Notes under the pieces: model-generated
Told to the model about the DNA's origin: nothing
The model's database searches: none
What the model saw: the letters and a program-made list of their open reading frames with translations, nothing else
Translations under genes and position numbers: made by a program
In this document: positions 11,699-22,832 of the stretch, piece after piece
Layout: the number at the start of each line of letters is the position of its first letter
Position numbering within the stretch: position 1 is the first letter of the stretch
Assembly (NCBI GenBank): GCA_037042185.1
Contig: JAXQJY010000025.1
Coordinates: forward strand, 1,240,001 to 1,304,000
Source of the DNA: Sordariomycetes sp. S80-01Y
Taxonomy: Eukaryota; Ascomycota; Sordariomycetes
Direction: 5' to 3'
DNA: 64,000 bases

Positions 11699-12552
11699 AT
11701 GTCAGGCTACGATCAGCTATCGAACTTAGAGTCCGGAGCGGGCCAGTACACCGACGACCCCGGCTTCCGCGACCTACAGTACGAGCTCAAGAGCAAATTG
11801 CAGTCACTCCTAAGCCAGAACCGCAAGCTCGCGAACGATGTGAACGTTTTGGGCGGGAAGAAGGATACGCCTCGGCTGAGAGAGCGCGTGCACAATGCGA
11901 TGGAGAAGACCAGAGAGATTTGCAGGGAGATAGGCGAGGGCGTGAAGAAGCTGCAGACCTGGGAGGACCTTTCGGTAAGCCGTCAATGGGCCGCCTATCC
12001 CGCGGTACAATTCTGACAATGTGGGTGTAGAAACAACAAAAGTATGAACAGACCAAGGTCTCGAGCGACTTCCAAGCAGCCCTCCAAGAGTTCCAAGCCC
12101 TGCAACGACGAGCGCTTGAACGTGAGAAGGCATCCATCACAGCCGCCCGCGCGGCCAACGAACTCGACCCAGCCGAAGCTGAGGCGGCGCAAGGCGGCCA
12201 GCTTGAGCAGCTACAGCGACAGGAGCAACAGCCCATGGTCCCGCAAGACGAGGTCGACTTCCAAGAAGCCCTGATCATCGAGCGAGAGGAGGAGATCCGC
12301 AACATTGAGCAGGGGGTCGGCGATTTGAACGTTCTCTTTAGACAAGTTGCGCAGATCGTCGATGAGCAAGGCGAGCAACTGACGTCCATTGCGGACAACA
12401 TTGAGAATGTTAGAGATGATACACGGAATGCGGATGTGGAGACTCGTCAGGCGGCGAGGTATCAGAAGGCCGCCCGTAACAAGAGCTGCTGCCTGCTGCT
12501 CATTATGGCGGTCATTCTCACGATTGTCATACTGGCGATTGTCGTCGGTTAA
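11699..12552 (+). CDS. PEP12: Endosomal Qa-SNARE (Pep12/syntaxin-7 like)
   Basis: Two exons, 11699-11974 and 12031-12552, giving 265 residues; a 56-nt GTAAGC...TAG intron lies between them. Pep12-type t-SNAREs drive fusion at the late endosome/prevacuole. The N-terminal part (residues about 1-100) matches a helical Habc-type domain. The SNARE helix spans about residues 170-235 (ERE-EEIRNIEQGVGDLNVLF then RQVAQIVDEQG, with the central Gln). A Lys/Asn/Ser/Cys-Cys stop-transfer stretch (KAARNKSCC) precedes the C-terminal membrane anchor (residues about 245-263). The start ATG at 11699 is the first in frame; the open frame upstream lacks ATG. The assignment to Pep12 rather than another syntaxin rests on overall pattern. 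Confidence 0.88.
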
Positions 12553-12770
12553 TGGGTTCCATGGGACGACGACAAGGGTGTGTGGTTTCATGATTCATTT
12601 GCCAAGGCAAGTCTATTGGTCTCACGGCGTTCAGCGTGATTTGGTATACTACAGTACAAAGGTCCTATAATGTACATGACAGAAGAGATCCCCTAACGCC
12701 CCGGTGCTTCTATGTGAATGAACTCGCAAACATGTCCTGAATCGGGAGCTTCCGCCCACGCCCAAAGTCT

Positions 12771-13823
12771 CTAAGCCTTCTTCGCCTCGCCCCGAGTCTT
12801 CGCCACATGGCCGGAATGCAAGAACGGAGACGGATCGGACTCCTTTGTCATCGGGCTGAGCTTGGTCACTGGCTTAGGGTAGACCCTGACAGCGATGAAG
12901 GAGTTCAGCGCGGTGAGCGAGAATGTTGTAAGCGCGTACAAAACGACGGCACTGGGAAGATTGGTCCAGAGCAGAGGGAAGAAGGGGACCATCACCAGAC
13001 CCCGCTGGATGATCCCTTGAAGCCGACCCAAGTTCGTCTCAACCCTGTCGGGGTCCTGGCCTAACAGCTTGCCAAACAACAACTTGGGGTCGGCCTTTGG
13101 CCAGGTTTGCGCTGCAAGGACAGCTGAGCAGGCAATGGGGAGAGCAAAGTATGGGTCGGCGACGGAAAGATCGCTGAACCACAGTATACCTCCGTCAGCC
13201 AGACCAGGATCCAATGCAGTAAGCTTTTCCGTTAACTGCAGAGGCTCAGGTTGAGCGTCCGTTGTTGATGCGGCCCACGGTGCTTGGAGACCAGAGAAAG
13301 CAGATACTCCAGCAATCTTCCTGATAGCATCTGCAAACGCAACAAAAGGCACCATCGAAACCCACGGGACAAAGGACTTCCAGCTCTGACAGTTGAACTC
13401 GGCGTACATCTCCTTGTACTTTGCCCCCAATTTCTTCCAGGCGGCCGCACGTTCAGCCGCTTGCTCCTCTGGTCCCATCTGCCGGGCTTGTATCCTATTC
13501 TCAGCTTCGCGACGGATGACGGTTGACCAGGCGTAGGCAAGTGGTTGGAGCTTTTGGCGCTCATTGCGGATCTTTTGGGCGTACAGTTGGATGGGTAGAC
13601 GGATGGTGAAGTTGACCGTCGCGGCGACCACAGGTATAGTCACCCACCAGGGCATGCCAACGTGGTGAACCGAGACAATGCCTTGGGCGATCGAATCCGT
13701 CATAGCCCCCCACCCAAAATTTCGTCGAGATGCTGGTAGCGCGCCATGGTGTATTACTGGCGAAGGGGCAATGTGAGGACGAGTCTGCAGGCGTCGGACG
13801 GGGGCCCTCTGCAACAGCGACAT
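12771..13823 (-). CDS. COX18: Mitochondrial inner-membrane insertase Cox18 (Oxa1/YidC family)
   Basis: Single exon, 350 residues. Cox18 inserts and exports the C-tail of Cox2 across the mitochondrial inner membrane. An Arg-rich presequence (MSLLQRAPVRRLQTRPHIA) is followed by the first membrane helix with the family run MPWWVTIPVVAATVNFTIRL near residues 57-77. Then come a charged matrix loop and further membrane segments around residues 150-170, 215-245 and 280-310, the usual Oxa1/Alb3/YidC five-helix layout. The C-terminal tail is short, without the ribosome-binding coiled coil of Oxa1, which favours Cox18. It converges with PEP12 across 218 bp and diverges from ALG11. Confidence 0.87.
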   Translation of the reverse strand: MSLLQRAPVRRLQTRPHIAPSPVIHHGALPASRRNFGWGAMTDSIAQGIVSVHHVGMPWWVTIPVVAATVNFTIRLPIQLYAQKIRNERQKLQPLAYAWSTVIRREAENRIQARQMGPEEQAAERAAAWKKLGAKYKEMYAEFNCQSWKSFVPWVSMVPFVAFADAIRKIAGVSAFSGLQAPWAASTTDAQPEPLQLTEKLTALDPGLADGGILWFSDLSVADPYFALPIACSAVLAAQTWPKADPKLLFGKLLGQDPDRVETNLGRLQGIIQRGLVMVPFFPLLWTNLPSAVVLYALTTFSLTALNSFIAVRVYPKPVTKLSPMTKESDPSPFLHSGHVAKTRGEAKKA

Positions 13824-14369
13824 AGTGACTGAGGGTGTATCTCAGAGCCTGTAAGTCGATTGAAGCATCAGGTGGGCGGCACGACGGCCGGACATGTGAC
13901 GGCCGTTCGCTGGTGTTTGAGTGAGGCAGGTGATATTAAGAAGTGGTGCAGATGAGGTGAGCTTCCAGGTGAGTTTGAAGGTGGATCGCCCAGTGTGACT
14001 CTTGATTGGGGACAAACACGGGTTCCTCGCAACCTCAGTGCCACTAAGGCTCACTGCACTACAGTGGTGCCAGTGGGGGCCGCCGCTGGCTGGCAGTGCC
14101 TGGACTGAACGGGTCACCTCACCTCCAACCTTCCAACTCACTCACCTTAAGCACAGCTCACATGGGCGCTCTCTGTCGTTACCAGAAATGCTGCTAAACT
14201 CCCTCGACGCTTTCACATGATCTTTCCCCATCCAGCTCATTCCCCGTCACCGAGTAGCATCCAGACCCCTACACGGACCTCGTCTGCATAGATTGCAGTT
14301 AACGCGATTCCACCGACAGAGCGAGCCCCTCTTCGCTTACGACCACCTTCCACAACCTCAACCGCAGCC
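13824..14369. promoter_or_regulatory. Divergent COX18/ALG11 promoter
   Basis: 546 bp between divergent starts. It carries scattered GTGCCAGTG/TGCAC-type words (14047-14105) like those in the longer repeat islands of this window. Pyrimidine-rich leader sequence precedes the ALG11 ATG. No unambiguous TATA box was found. Confidence 0.45.
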
Positions 14370-16143
14370 ATGGGTGTCGGCGCCCGGGTCGCCGAAAAGG
14401 TGACATCTGGGCTGCTCTGGTATCTCAAAGCGCTCACGACGGCATGCATCCTCCTTACCCCATGGGTCATGGCCGTCCTCCTGCCCAAATTCATCGCCTA
14501 CCTTGGCCGCTCCGCAGGCTGGACGTTGAAAAAGAAGACAGACGGGAGGCGCGCCCACCTGATGCAGCTGATGAGCGAGGAGAGCAAGCCAACGACGGAG
14601 AAGGAGCTCGAAAGTAAGAGCTCGTCCTCGAGTGGGGAGTGGCAGAAGATCCAGGAGACAGATCTGGGTGCTGCGAATGGCGCGGAAAAGGGAGACGAGG
14701 AGTGGGATGGCATCGTTGGCTTCTTTCATCCCTTTTGGTAAGTGACCGTTCGTGCGGAAAGCAGTGCCAGTGCTCACCATAGGACATCAGCAATGCTGGA
14801 GGAGGCGGCGAGAGGGTTCTGTGGGCAGCAATCCGAGCTACCCAGAACCGCTGGCCACGTGCAAAGTGCGTCGTCTACACTGGCGACCACGAAGTCAGCA
14901 AGGATCAGATCCTCGCACAAGTCAAGAAGCGCTTCAACATTCACCTCCACCCACCGACAGTCACATTCCTCTACCTGTCAAAACGTGACTGGGTTCTCAG
15001 CACGACGTGGCCGCACTTCACACTGCTGGGACAGTCTATCGGCTCCATGGTCCTCGCTTGGGACGCCTTTTCTCTCCTCGTCCCGGACATCTTCATTGAC
15101 ACCATGGGCTACGCCTTTGCCCTCGGTCTATGCAAATTCCTTTTCCCTCACATCCCAACTGGAGCGTACGTCCACTATCCAACGATATCAACCGACATGC
15201 TGGATTCCCTGAACCCCGATTCTGCATCCGGCACCCAGGGCGTCAACGCAGGTCAAGGCACCGGAGGTCGCGGTTTCGTCAAGAAACTCTACTGGCAACT
15301 CTTCGCCAAGCTCTACTCATGGGTCGGGGCGACCATCGACGTCGTCACAACGAACTCCACGTGGACCTGCACTCACATCAAAGCCCTCTGGGGTCCCCTT
15401 CGCGGCGACAAGGACAAAGACCATCCCATCCCTGCCATCTACCCGCCCTGCGCAGTCCAGGAGCTGGAGCACGAGGTCGAAGTCTCCGAAGCCAGCGAGG
15501 AGAAGCGCGAAAAGATTCTCGTGTACATTGCGCAGTTCCGCCCCGAGAAGAACCACCAACTCGTCGTCCAGTCCTTTGCGAAGTTCGCCAGGTCGGGGAC
15601 GAAAGCGGCAAAGGACGCGAAACTGGTCCTCATCGGCAGTGTAAGGGATGACCAGGATTCAAAGAGGGTTTACCAGCTGCGTTTGCTTGTGAATGAGCTG
15701 CATATCAAGGACCAGGTCGAGTTTCACCTGGATGCTTCGTGGCCGGAGATTTTGGAATGGTTGAGGAAGGCCAGTGTCGGTGTCAATGGAATGTGGAATG
15801 AGCACTTCGGGATTGGAGTTGTTGAGTATCAGGCTGCCGGGCTTATTTCGGTTGTTCACAACAGCGGAGGGCCGAAGCTGGACATCGTAGTCGAGGTGGA
15901 CGGGGAACCAACAGGTAAGTCGAGCGGGAACCGAGCTCTCATGCCTCCTGTGCTAAAACCCAGACAGGCTTCCACGCTTCAACCGTCGACGAGTTCGCGC
16001 AGGGCTACGAAAAGGCTCTCTCAGTACCGCAGCCCTTGGCCATGCGCCTCCGCGCTCGCCAGTCTGCCAAGCGCTTTACGGAAGAGGAGTTCGCCAGGCT
16101 TTGGATCATTGAGATGGAACGGTTGATCAAGCTCACGAAGTGA
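14370..16143 (+). CDS. ALG11: GDP-Man:Man3GlcNAc2-PP-dolichol alpha-1,2-mannosyltransferase Alg11
   Basis: Three exons, 14370-14737, 14791-15914 and 15968-16143, giving 555 residues; both introns are 53 nt with GTAAGT donors. Alg11 adds the fourth and fifth mannoses to the dolichol-linked oligosaccharide on the cytosolic face of the ER. An N-terminal membrane helix (about residues 15-45) precedes a Ser/Glu-rich spacer. The first splice assembles the hallmark HPFCNAGGGGERVLWAAI. The GT-B C-lobe shows the glycosyltransferase family 4 donor-site region EHFGIGVVEYQAAGLISVVH followed by NSGGP. Other conserved runs include YVHYPTISTDML and NSTWTCTHI. Length fits the family. Its stop is only 110 bp from the converging GGT stop. 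Confidence 0.95.
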
Positions 16144-16253
16144 ACCTGGGTGATAAGAACAACGACTAGGTAGAGCAGCGTTTGGAATTGCAGATAGAAT
16201 TAAAGGATACCCATGTATTATGGTCTATATCTCCCGTCTACTGCTCAGACAGT

Positions 16254-18172
16254 TTATTGCTGGACGGTGAAGGAGTCCTTGGTATCGAGAGTCATACCCG
16301 CGCTGTTCCTCTGTCGCGGATCTGCCGCGGCCTCAAAGGTGCCGTCCTCGTGCATCCACACGGCGTGCACGGTGCTGACCTTTGGCGCAGTGTACTTGAT
16401 CTTGTGGCCCCTATCTTTCAGCGACTCCACGGTGTCGTTGCTGAACATGTACTCGGTGAGCACGTAGTTCGGCATGAGCTGGTCGTGGATACGCGGCTGG
16501 GCGACGGCCTCGGTCAGCGACATGCCGTGGTCGATGGCATGCCACAGCGTCTGAGCCGTGGAGGACACGATACGAGAGCCGCCCGCCGCGCCCACGCTGA
16601 CGAGAAAAGTGCCGTCGGGCCTGGAGGCGATGATGGGCGTGCACGATGACAGGGGGCGTTTGTGAGGGCGGATGAAGTTCGCCTCCGAGGGCTCGAATCC
16701 GAATTCGTTGGGAACGCCCGGGATGGAGAAGTCGTTCATCTCGTTGTTTCTACTTATCGTAAGCATAAGTTCAGGTTCACGAAAGGGCGCAAACTCACAG
16801 AATGACACCGGAGAGGGGATCCATGATCTGGGCGCCGAAAAGGAGGTTGACGGTCGTGGTAAGGGAGACGGCCATACCCGACTTGTCAGCCGTCGCAATT
16901 TGACTGGTGCCCTCACCGTCGGCCGTATACAGCTTATCTGGATCATAGTACTCAATCGGCATGGTCGTGTCATCCAGTATCATCTCACTGATTCTCTTGG
17001 CCGTATCGTCAGTCATCATCTCGTCCTCCATCTTGTCCATCCCCGGCACGAACTCGGGGTCACCAAGCTTGAGGCGTGCAGAGTAGGCGAACCGCATGGC
17101 CTCGGTGTAGCGATGCCAATCGAGGTTGGTGATGCTGGGGCCCGAAGGGTACATCTCCATCGCCTTAAGGATGTTGATCGTAACGGCACCGTTGGCGGGG
17201 GAGCCGATGGTGTGGAGGGTGTGGTTTCTATAGGGGACGCTGTGAACCTTGCGGGAGACGATCTCGTAGTTCTTCAAGTCCTCGAGCGTCATGGTGCCGT
17301 TGGTCTTCTGGATGGTCTTGACCATGGACTCAGCGATTTCGCCCTCGTAGAAGGCGGAGGAGCCTTCGTTGGCGATGCGTTCTAGAGTGTTGGCGTAACG
17401 AGTTCGATACATCGTATCACCTGCCTCGATGAGCCTCCCATTAGGCGCAAACTCCTCTGCCCAGACGGGATCCTCGACGAGGAAGTTCCAGATCGAGTCG
17501 CTGATGGTGTACTCTGCATATCTGACGAGGTCTTTGTTAACAACGAAGCCATTTCGGGCGACATTGATTGCACCCTCCAAACAGTCCTTCCAAGGAAGTG
17601 ACTGCAAAAGTTAGTTCGACATGTCACGGTCCTCGGGTCAGCGTTTGTCTACTCACACCGTACTTCTTATGGACGTATTCCAAGCCGGCAACTTCACCAG
17701 GCACGCCGGCAGCGAGACCACCAAACTTGCTCCCGTTCACGTTCCCCTGGTACATATCCTCAAAAGCAGCGGCGGGAGCCGACTCCCTAAAATCAATAGC
17801 CTCGTAGTCACCATCTGCGTCTCGAACGACCATGAAGCCGCCGCCGCCAATACCGGAGTGGTACATGCCGACAACGCCAACACAGAAGGTCGTGCCAACG
17901 AGGGCGTCCACGGCATTACCGCCCTTGGTAAGCAAGCCCTTGCCGATTTGACTGCATTCTGCAGCTTCGGAGGCGACACCGCCTGTGTGACCCGTTGAGG
18001 TCTTGGGGTGAAAGTAGTGGTGGCTCGGGGGGAGGGTTTCCGGTATGGCACTCGCTGATGAGGGCCCGGCGAAGAGACTGAAGACGAGTGCGCCGACTTG
18101 AAATGCGTGTGTTGTGACTGGTCATGGTTAAAAACATATCTTCATGTTGCATGGCCGGTGATACTCACGCAT
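16254..18172 (-). CDS. Gamma-glutamyltranspeptidase (GGT, secreted or vacuolar)
   Basis: Four coding exons on the minus strand: 18172-18169, 18117-17657, 17601-16799 and 16749-16254, giving 587 residues. The enzyme cleaves and transfers the gamma-glutamyl group of glutathione. Exon 1 is just ATG plus one base. Splicing to 18117 gives an N-terminal signal peptide (MLTTHAFQVGALVFSLFAGP). An acceptor 18 nt further on also keeps the frame and gives a shorter leader. Family features are GGNAVDALVGTTFCVGVVG, MYHSGIGGGGFMVVRDADGD, FRESAP, and the autoprocessing nucleophile at about Thr387 in GEGTSQIATADKSGMAVSLT. The residue two after the nucleophile is Gln where the bacterial TTH and yeast-type motifs have His. 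PLSSCTPIIA and the GGSRI motif complete the small subunit. It resembles yeast Ecm38. Confidence 0.9.
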
Positions 18173-18661
18173 AGTCACTATCTTCACCCAGCCGATACGA
18201 TGTCTCAGATAGGGAGTGTCTGCGAATTCCCAACTTAAATGAACGTAAGCCCTCCTAAAAATATTAAAAACCACCCAAGGCCCTGAAAATAACCCAGATA
18301 AACACAACGTGTCCAAATAGGATTGAGTTCAGAGTGCCTCCCAGAGGACCACGAGAGTCAAGGCCCGGCCTCGAGCTTTACTAATGCTCACATAGTCAGT
18401 CACCTGTCGGCCGGCGTCGGGTCGGGGGTCATGCGACCGCTACCGATAAGATGCCCCCCGATTAGGAACCGGCGTCGGATACGTGCATACGGACGTTGAC
18501 CCACCCTGCCGCAGGTACGCAGCCAATGAGGGGACGGCTGATTCTCTGACCTGGAACCTACGTCGCAGCTTTTTCTCCTGGGGGTGTGAATCGTGAGAGA
18601 CGCAACATGAGCGCGAGGTGAGTTTTGAGATTCGCTGTTGATAGACTTCGCGGCGAGGCTC
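18173..18661. promoter_or_regulatory. Divergent GGT/TRM2 promoter
   Basis: 489 bp between divergent starts. An open frame in phase with the GGT start continues into it on the minus strand (up to about 18316) but has no ATG. The region near 18230-18280 is A-rich relative to its surroundings. I recognise no specific operator. Confidence 0.4.
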
Positions 18662-20353
18662 ATGAAGGCTTTTCAAAGTCTTCCACGCATCTTCCTGAGG
18701 CCGTATGCGTCATCTTCATCCAGAGCCTTCTTCAGTTCCCTCGCTACAATGTCGTCTCCTAAGCCAGCACCCGCGCCTGAAGCTACCAGCGCCCCTGCGA
18801 ATAACAAACGGCCGTTTCAACAGAAGAACAACAATGGCAGGAACTGGAAGCCAAAGAAGACAAAACGCGAGAAGAACATTGAGAAAGGTTCCTCGGAAGA
18901 TATCCTCCGTCTCGACATTGAAGCTCTCCTTCGATCAAGACCTGAACCCGAGGGTGGAGACTCTTCAGAACTTCCCGAATTAGGGTCCGAGATAGAAGTC
19001 GATGTCCTCGCCCTGTCGTCGACGGGCGATGGTTTAGCCATGCGTCCGGACTCGAGACAAGTCTATGCCGTGCCGTTTGTTGTCCCGGGCGACAAGGCCA
19101 GGGTCAAGGTCTACCGCCACACAGAGTCTCACAGCATGTGCGACTTCATCTCTGTGGTTGAGCCGGCGCCGGACAGGGACGACAGCCTCATCAACTGCAA
19201 GTATTTCGCCAAGTGCGGCGGCTGTCAGTTCCAGATGCTGCCCTACGAGAAGCAACTGGCCAACAAGAAGACAATCCTGGAAAAGGCCTACCGGAATTTC
19301 TCAGACCTGCCCCCAGAGCTCGTACCCGTCGTAGGGGACACCATCGGCAGCCCGCTGCAGTACGGCTACCGGACCAAACTCACGCCGCATTTCGACGGGC
19401 CGCCGGGTCAGTTCAGCCGCAGGCGCAAGGGTAACAGCAAAGCAACCTTCGAGTCCTGCCCGGACATCGGATTCATGATCAAGGGTCAGCGCAAGACCCT
19501 CGACATCGAGGAGTGCCCCATCGGCACGCCTGCCGTCAACATGGGCATGAAGAGCGAGCGAGAGCGTATGAAGACGGACTACTCAACCTACAAGAAGGGT
19601 GCCACTCTGCTGCTGCGGGAGCACACCCAGCGCATGCCGAAGGGATCTAACGACGTCCCCGGGGCCATCCCACCTAACACGTACCTCGAGCCAGCCAAAG
19701 ACGACGACAAGACAGTTGATCTGAAGACCTGCGTCACGGACCACAAGGCCCAGACGACCGAGTACATAGATGGCTACAGCTTTACCAACCCGGCCGGCTC
19801 GTTCTTCCAAAACAACAACTCCATCCTCCCCAAATTTACAGCGTACATCCGCGACCATATTCTGCCGTCCCGCGACCCGGGCTCGATCAAGTATCTCATC
19901 GATGCGTACTCCGGCTCCGGGCTCTTCACCGTCACCCTGTCAAAGGTCTTTCAGCACTCGACCGGTATCGATGTTGCGTCTGATTCAATCGCGTGCGCGA
20001 GGGGCAATGCCGCGCGGAACGGTGTGTCAGAGGACAGATGCACCTTTATCGCAGCTGATGCCGGTGAGCTGTTCAAGAGTGTGACCTACAATGCGGACGA
20101 GACCGTTGTGGTGCTCGATCCGCCACGCAAAGGTTGTGATGCGGATTTCCTCGCCCAGCTGAGGCACTTCGGGCCGAGGAGGGTGGTCTATGTAAGCTGC
20201 AACGTGCACACGCAGGCGAGGGATGTGGGGGAGTTGGTCAGGGGTCAAGGCAGCGGGAGGAGGTATGAGATGGAAAGCCTCGTCGGCTTCGACTTTTTCC
20301 CTCAGACGGGGCACGTGGAAGGTGTGGCAATCCTGAATCGCGTCGAGGAATAG
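18662..20353 (+). CDS. TRM2: tRNA (uracil-5-)-methyltransferase Trm2
   Basis: Single exon, 563 residues from the first ATG (MKAFQSLPRIFLRPYASSSS). That Arg/Ser N-terminus looks mitochondrial; a second ATG at residue 32 (MSSPKPAPAP) would give a shorter form. Trm2 makes m5U54 in the tRNA T-loop using SAM. A TRAM-like domain (about residues 110-170) precedes cysteines C179-x5-C185-x2-C188 and C266, the RumA-type Fe-S ligand pattern. The Rossmann methyltransferase core has DAYSGSGLFTVTLSKVF (SAM site), then LDPPRKGCDADFL and the catalytic Cys at about 513 in VVYVSCNVHTQARD, and ends with FDFFPQTGHVEGVAIL. All key motifs are present. Its stop is 78 bp from the converging SHE4 stop. Confidence 0.95.
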   Translation: MKAFQSLPRIFLRPYASSSSRAFFSSLATMSSPKPAPAPEATSAPANNKRPFQQKNNNGRNWKPKKTKREKNIEKGSSEDILRLDIEALLRSRPEPEGGDSSELPELGSEIEVDVLALSSTGDGLAMRPDSRQVYAVPFVVPGDKARVKVYRHTESHSMCDFISVVEPAPDRDDSLINCKYFAKCGGCQFQMLPYEKQLANKKTILEKAYRNFSDLPPELVPVVGDTIGSPLQYGYRTKLTPHFDGPPGQFSRRRKGNSKATFESCPDIGFMIKGQRKTLDIEECPIGTPAVNMGMKSERERMKTDYSTYKKGATLLLREHTQRMPKGSNDVPGAIPPNTYLEPAKDDDKTVDLKTCVTDHKAQTTEYIDGYSFTNPAGSFFQNNNSILPKFTAYIRDHILPSRDPGSIKYLIDAYSGSGLFTVTLSKVFQHSTGIDVASDSIACARGNAARNGVSEDRCTFIAADAGELFKSVTYNADETVVVLDPPRKGCDADFLAQLRHFGPRRVVYVSCNVHTQARDVGELVRGQGSGRRYEMESLVGFDFFPQTGHVEGVAILNRVEE

Positions 20354-20431
20354 AATTGCATCTTTCTAATAGGCCTGTATCGGCTCTACCGAGCAGCATC
20401 GCGCCCAAATGGTGGCACTAAGACGGCAGCT

Positions 20432-22832
20432 CTACTTTTGCCCCAACAAAGCTTTCAGACCCTGTACCGTAACTTGCAACACCTCTGGTCTTCGGCTCTT
20501 CTTCAGGCAATCCTTCATCGTATCGACTCCACCCTCCTGCTTGATCTTTTCCCGAGCGTGCTCTCCGATTTGTCCTTCCGTGGAAACCATATTCAACACG
20601 CAATACACACCCCGGTGGCGCAGCTCCTCGTTGTCGTCAACACACATGGCCATGATAACCTTCACTCCTCGATCCCTCTCCAAGATGCCCCGTGTGACAG
20701 ATTCGAAATTTGTGAGACTCGCTAACGCTCCACCCGCGGCACTTCGCGTACCCTGGTCTTCGGCATCGGCAAGAGCAAGAAGAATGTGCAACCGGTTCCT
20801 GGCTTGCGGGGTGTCGTCGGCATAAAGCGCAATGCCTTCAGGAGCTTGCATGAGGTTGCAGACTAGCTCCACAGCAGCTTTCGACACGAGAGCATTCGAT
20901 GCCAGGAGCTGTTCTTCGATCTGTGGCCAAGCCGCGTTGATTATGGTTCTGCGGGTATCGCTATCGTCGAGAGACGCAAGATTTGTCAGAGCCATCAAGC
21001 TCTCGAACGATGGCAGTAAGTCCCTTACTTCGGCCGCGGGATCGGGTGGCAGAATCGTTACAAGTGGCCGAATGGCAGCGTTGATGGCATTCGCTCGGTT
21101 CCCTCCGAAAACGAGAGCAGGATTGGTGCTGATAAGTATGCGAGCGAGTGCTTGAGCAGCCATTCGTCGTGCTGCATCGTCCGATTCGGGTAGAATAGCC
21201 CATGTTGTGAGCAGGAGTTTGACTGCCCCTTGCTGGGCAAGTTGACCTCGAAGAGCTTTCGTCACCGCAAGGGCATGGATGATGGCGATGACCAGGGACA
21301 GCGATCCTACGGAGCCATTCTTGCTATGGCTAACGAGAACGGGCACGACACCTGCGTCAAACACCTTCTTGCACCTTCTTGCCACCCGTTCATCCTCTTC
21401 GAGTGGATTCACCTCTCCAAGCTTCCCAGCTGCATTGGCGTATGCTTTCAGCTGGGCCATCTTTTTCTGTTCCTCGGTCATAGTAGGCATATACCTGGTG
21501 AGATTGCAGAATATGCTTAAGACGCCGTAGGTTGTTGGGGACTTGGGCCTCGCTTCAGACAAGACTTTGACCAGTCGTTTAAGGAGAGTTTCGTTGTCGA
21601 CGATGTTTTCCTTAATCTGCGGCTGTAAGGATGCATAAGCCAACCCTTCGATAGAATGTTGCCGGGCATGGTCCTCGTCCTGTAGAATCATCTTGGTGAA
21701 TAGCCCTGTTAAATCCTCCATGGTCGAAACCGCAGTCTCGACCTTTGACTCGTTAGGATCAGTCGGTGTCTTTGTCGGCACGGCCTTGGTTCTAGGTCAG
21801 TCAGCCATCGACAACACAAAATGCGACAGCATCACTTGGGGCGCGATTACTTACCCTAAGCTTAGCCAGGATGACGGCCGCCAAATTTTGGACTTGCTCC
21901 GAGTGCCTCCTCATAGAGATGGAACCTCCTTCGCTGTGCAGGTTGGGGTCGTTGTTCATGCTGCGCACAACTTCGGTAGGCTCCTGATCAACAACCTCTT
22001 CCAGCCACTCGACACAGTATTTAGAGATGGCCTCTCTGCAGTGCTGATTCATGCAGGCAGCATTCAACATCTCCAGGCACGCTGTCTCGACTTTGCGACT
22101 CTTCCATTTTCTCCTCATGAGAGGACCGAGCGACGCAATGAAGCCTTCGCTCAAGAAGAGCTCGGCTGTCAATTCTGGCACAATGGGAAAGGTCTGAGCG
22201 GCAACACAAAAGGCCACGATATAATCATCATAGGTCCCCCTCTGCACTCTGTCAAAGAAGAAGGTCTTTAAGACCTTGGAGCCTTCCTGGCCCGCAGCCT
22301 TCAGGTAGGCAGATGTCGTGAGGATGGCATGTCCGCGAACAACCTCATCTTGCCGCATGTCCAGGTAGCACACGACCGTGTCGACACAATCCCCGTCGAT
22401 GACTTTGCAAATACTCGAATGGTCGGGGTTCTTCTGCTGAGCCTCAGCATCCTCATTCAGCAGCTTCGTTAGCTGGTCCAAATCTCGACAAGTCTCGTCA
22501 TCTTCCCTGCCACCCTCCATGAGGCGCGCAAACAGGATCAGAGTCTGATCCTCAAGGGATGCAGCGGGCCCCGTCTGCTGGAGCGTCTCTGCTACGGAAG
22601 ACGCCATGCTGCTTCGCTCGTTGGCCGGCGGTGACTTGGCCGGCGGTGACTTGGATGCAGAAGCGCGTGAAAAAGACGAGGCGCGTAGGTTGAGCGAGTT
22701 GCGGGAAGCGATGGATACCGGACGAGAGCCGCCGGACGCAAAGGAACCCGAGTGAACAGAGTTCCTTGAGGTGTTTGATGCACGGGAGCTGCGGCCGCTC
22801 TGCGACTCCTCGACGAGTCGTAGTGGGAGCAT
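20432..22832 (-). CDS. SHE4: Myosin-assembly chaperone She4/Cro1 (UCS domain)
   Basis: Two exons on the minus strand, 22832-21855 and 21784-20432, giving 776 residues. The 70-nt intron uses GTAAGT and the second of two close AGs (CCTAGAACCAAG), the one that keeps frame. UCS proteins fold and stabilise myosin motor domains; She4 acts in endocytosis and actin polarity, and Cro1 of Podospora is needed for filament septation. A Ser/Arg-rich N-terminus (residues 1-75) is followed by helical Armadillo/HEAT-like repeats. The conserved opening is ARLMEGGREDDETCRDLDQL. The UCS region (about residues 390-776) contains ARRCKKVFDAGVVPVLVSHS and NPALVFGGNRANAINAAIRP. Like yeast She4, it has no TPR domain. 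The call is solid at family level. Confidence 0.88.
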
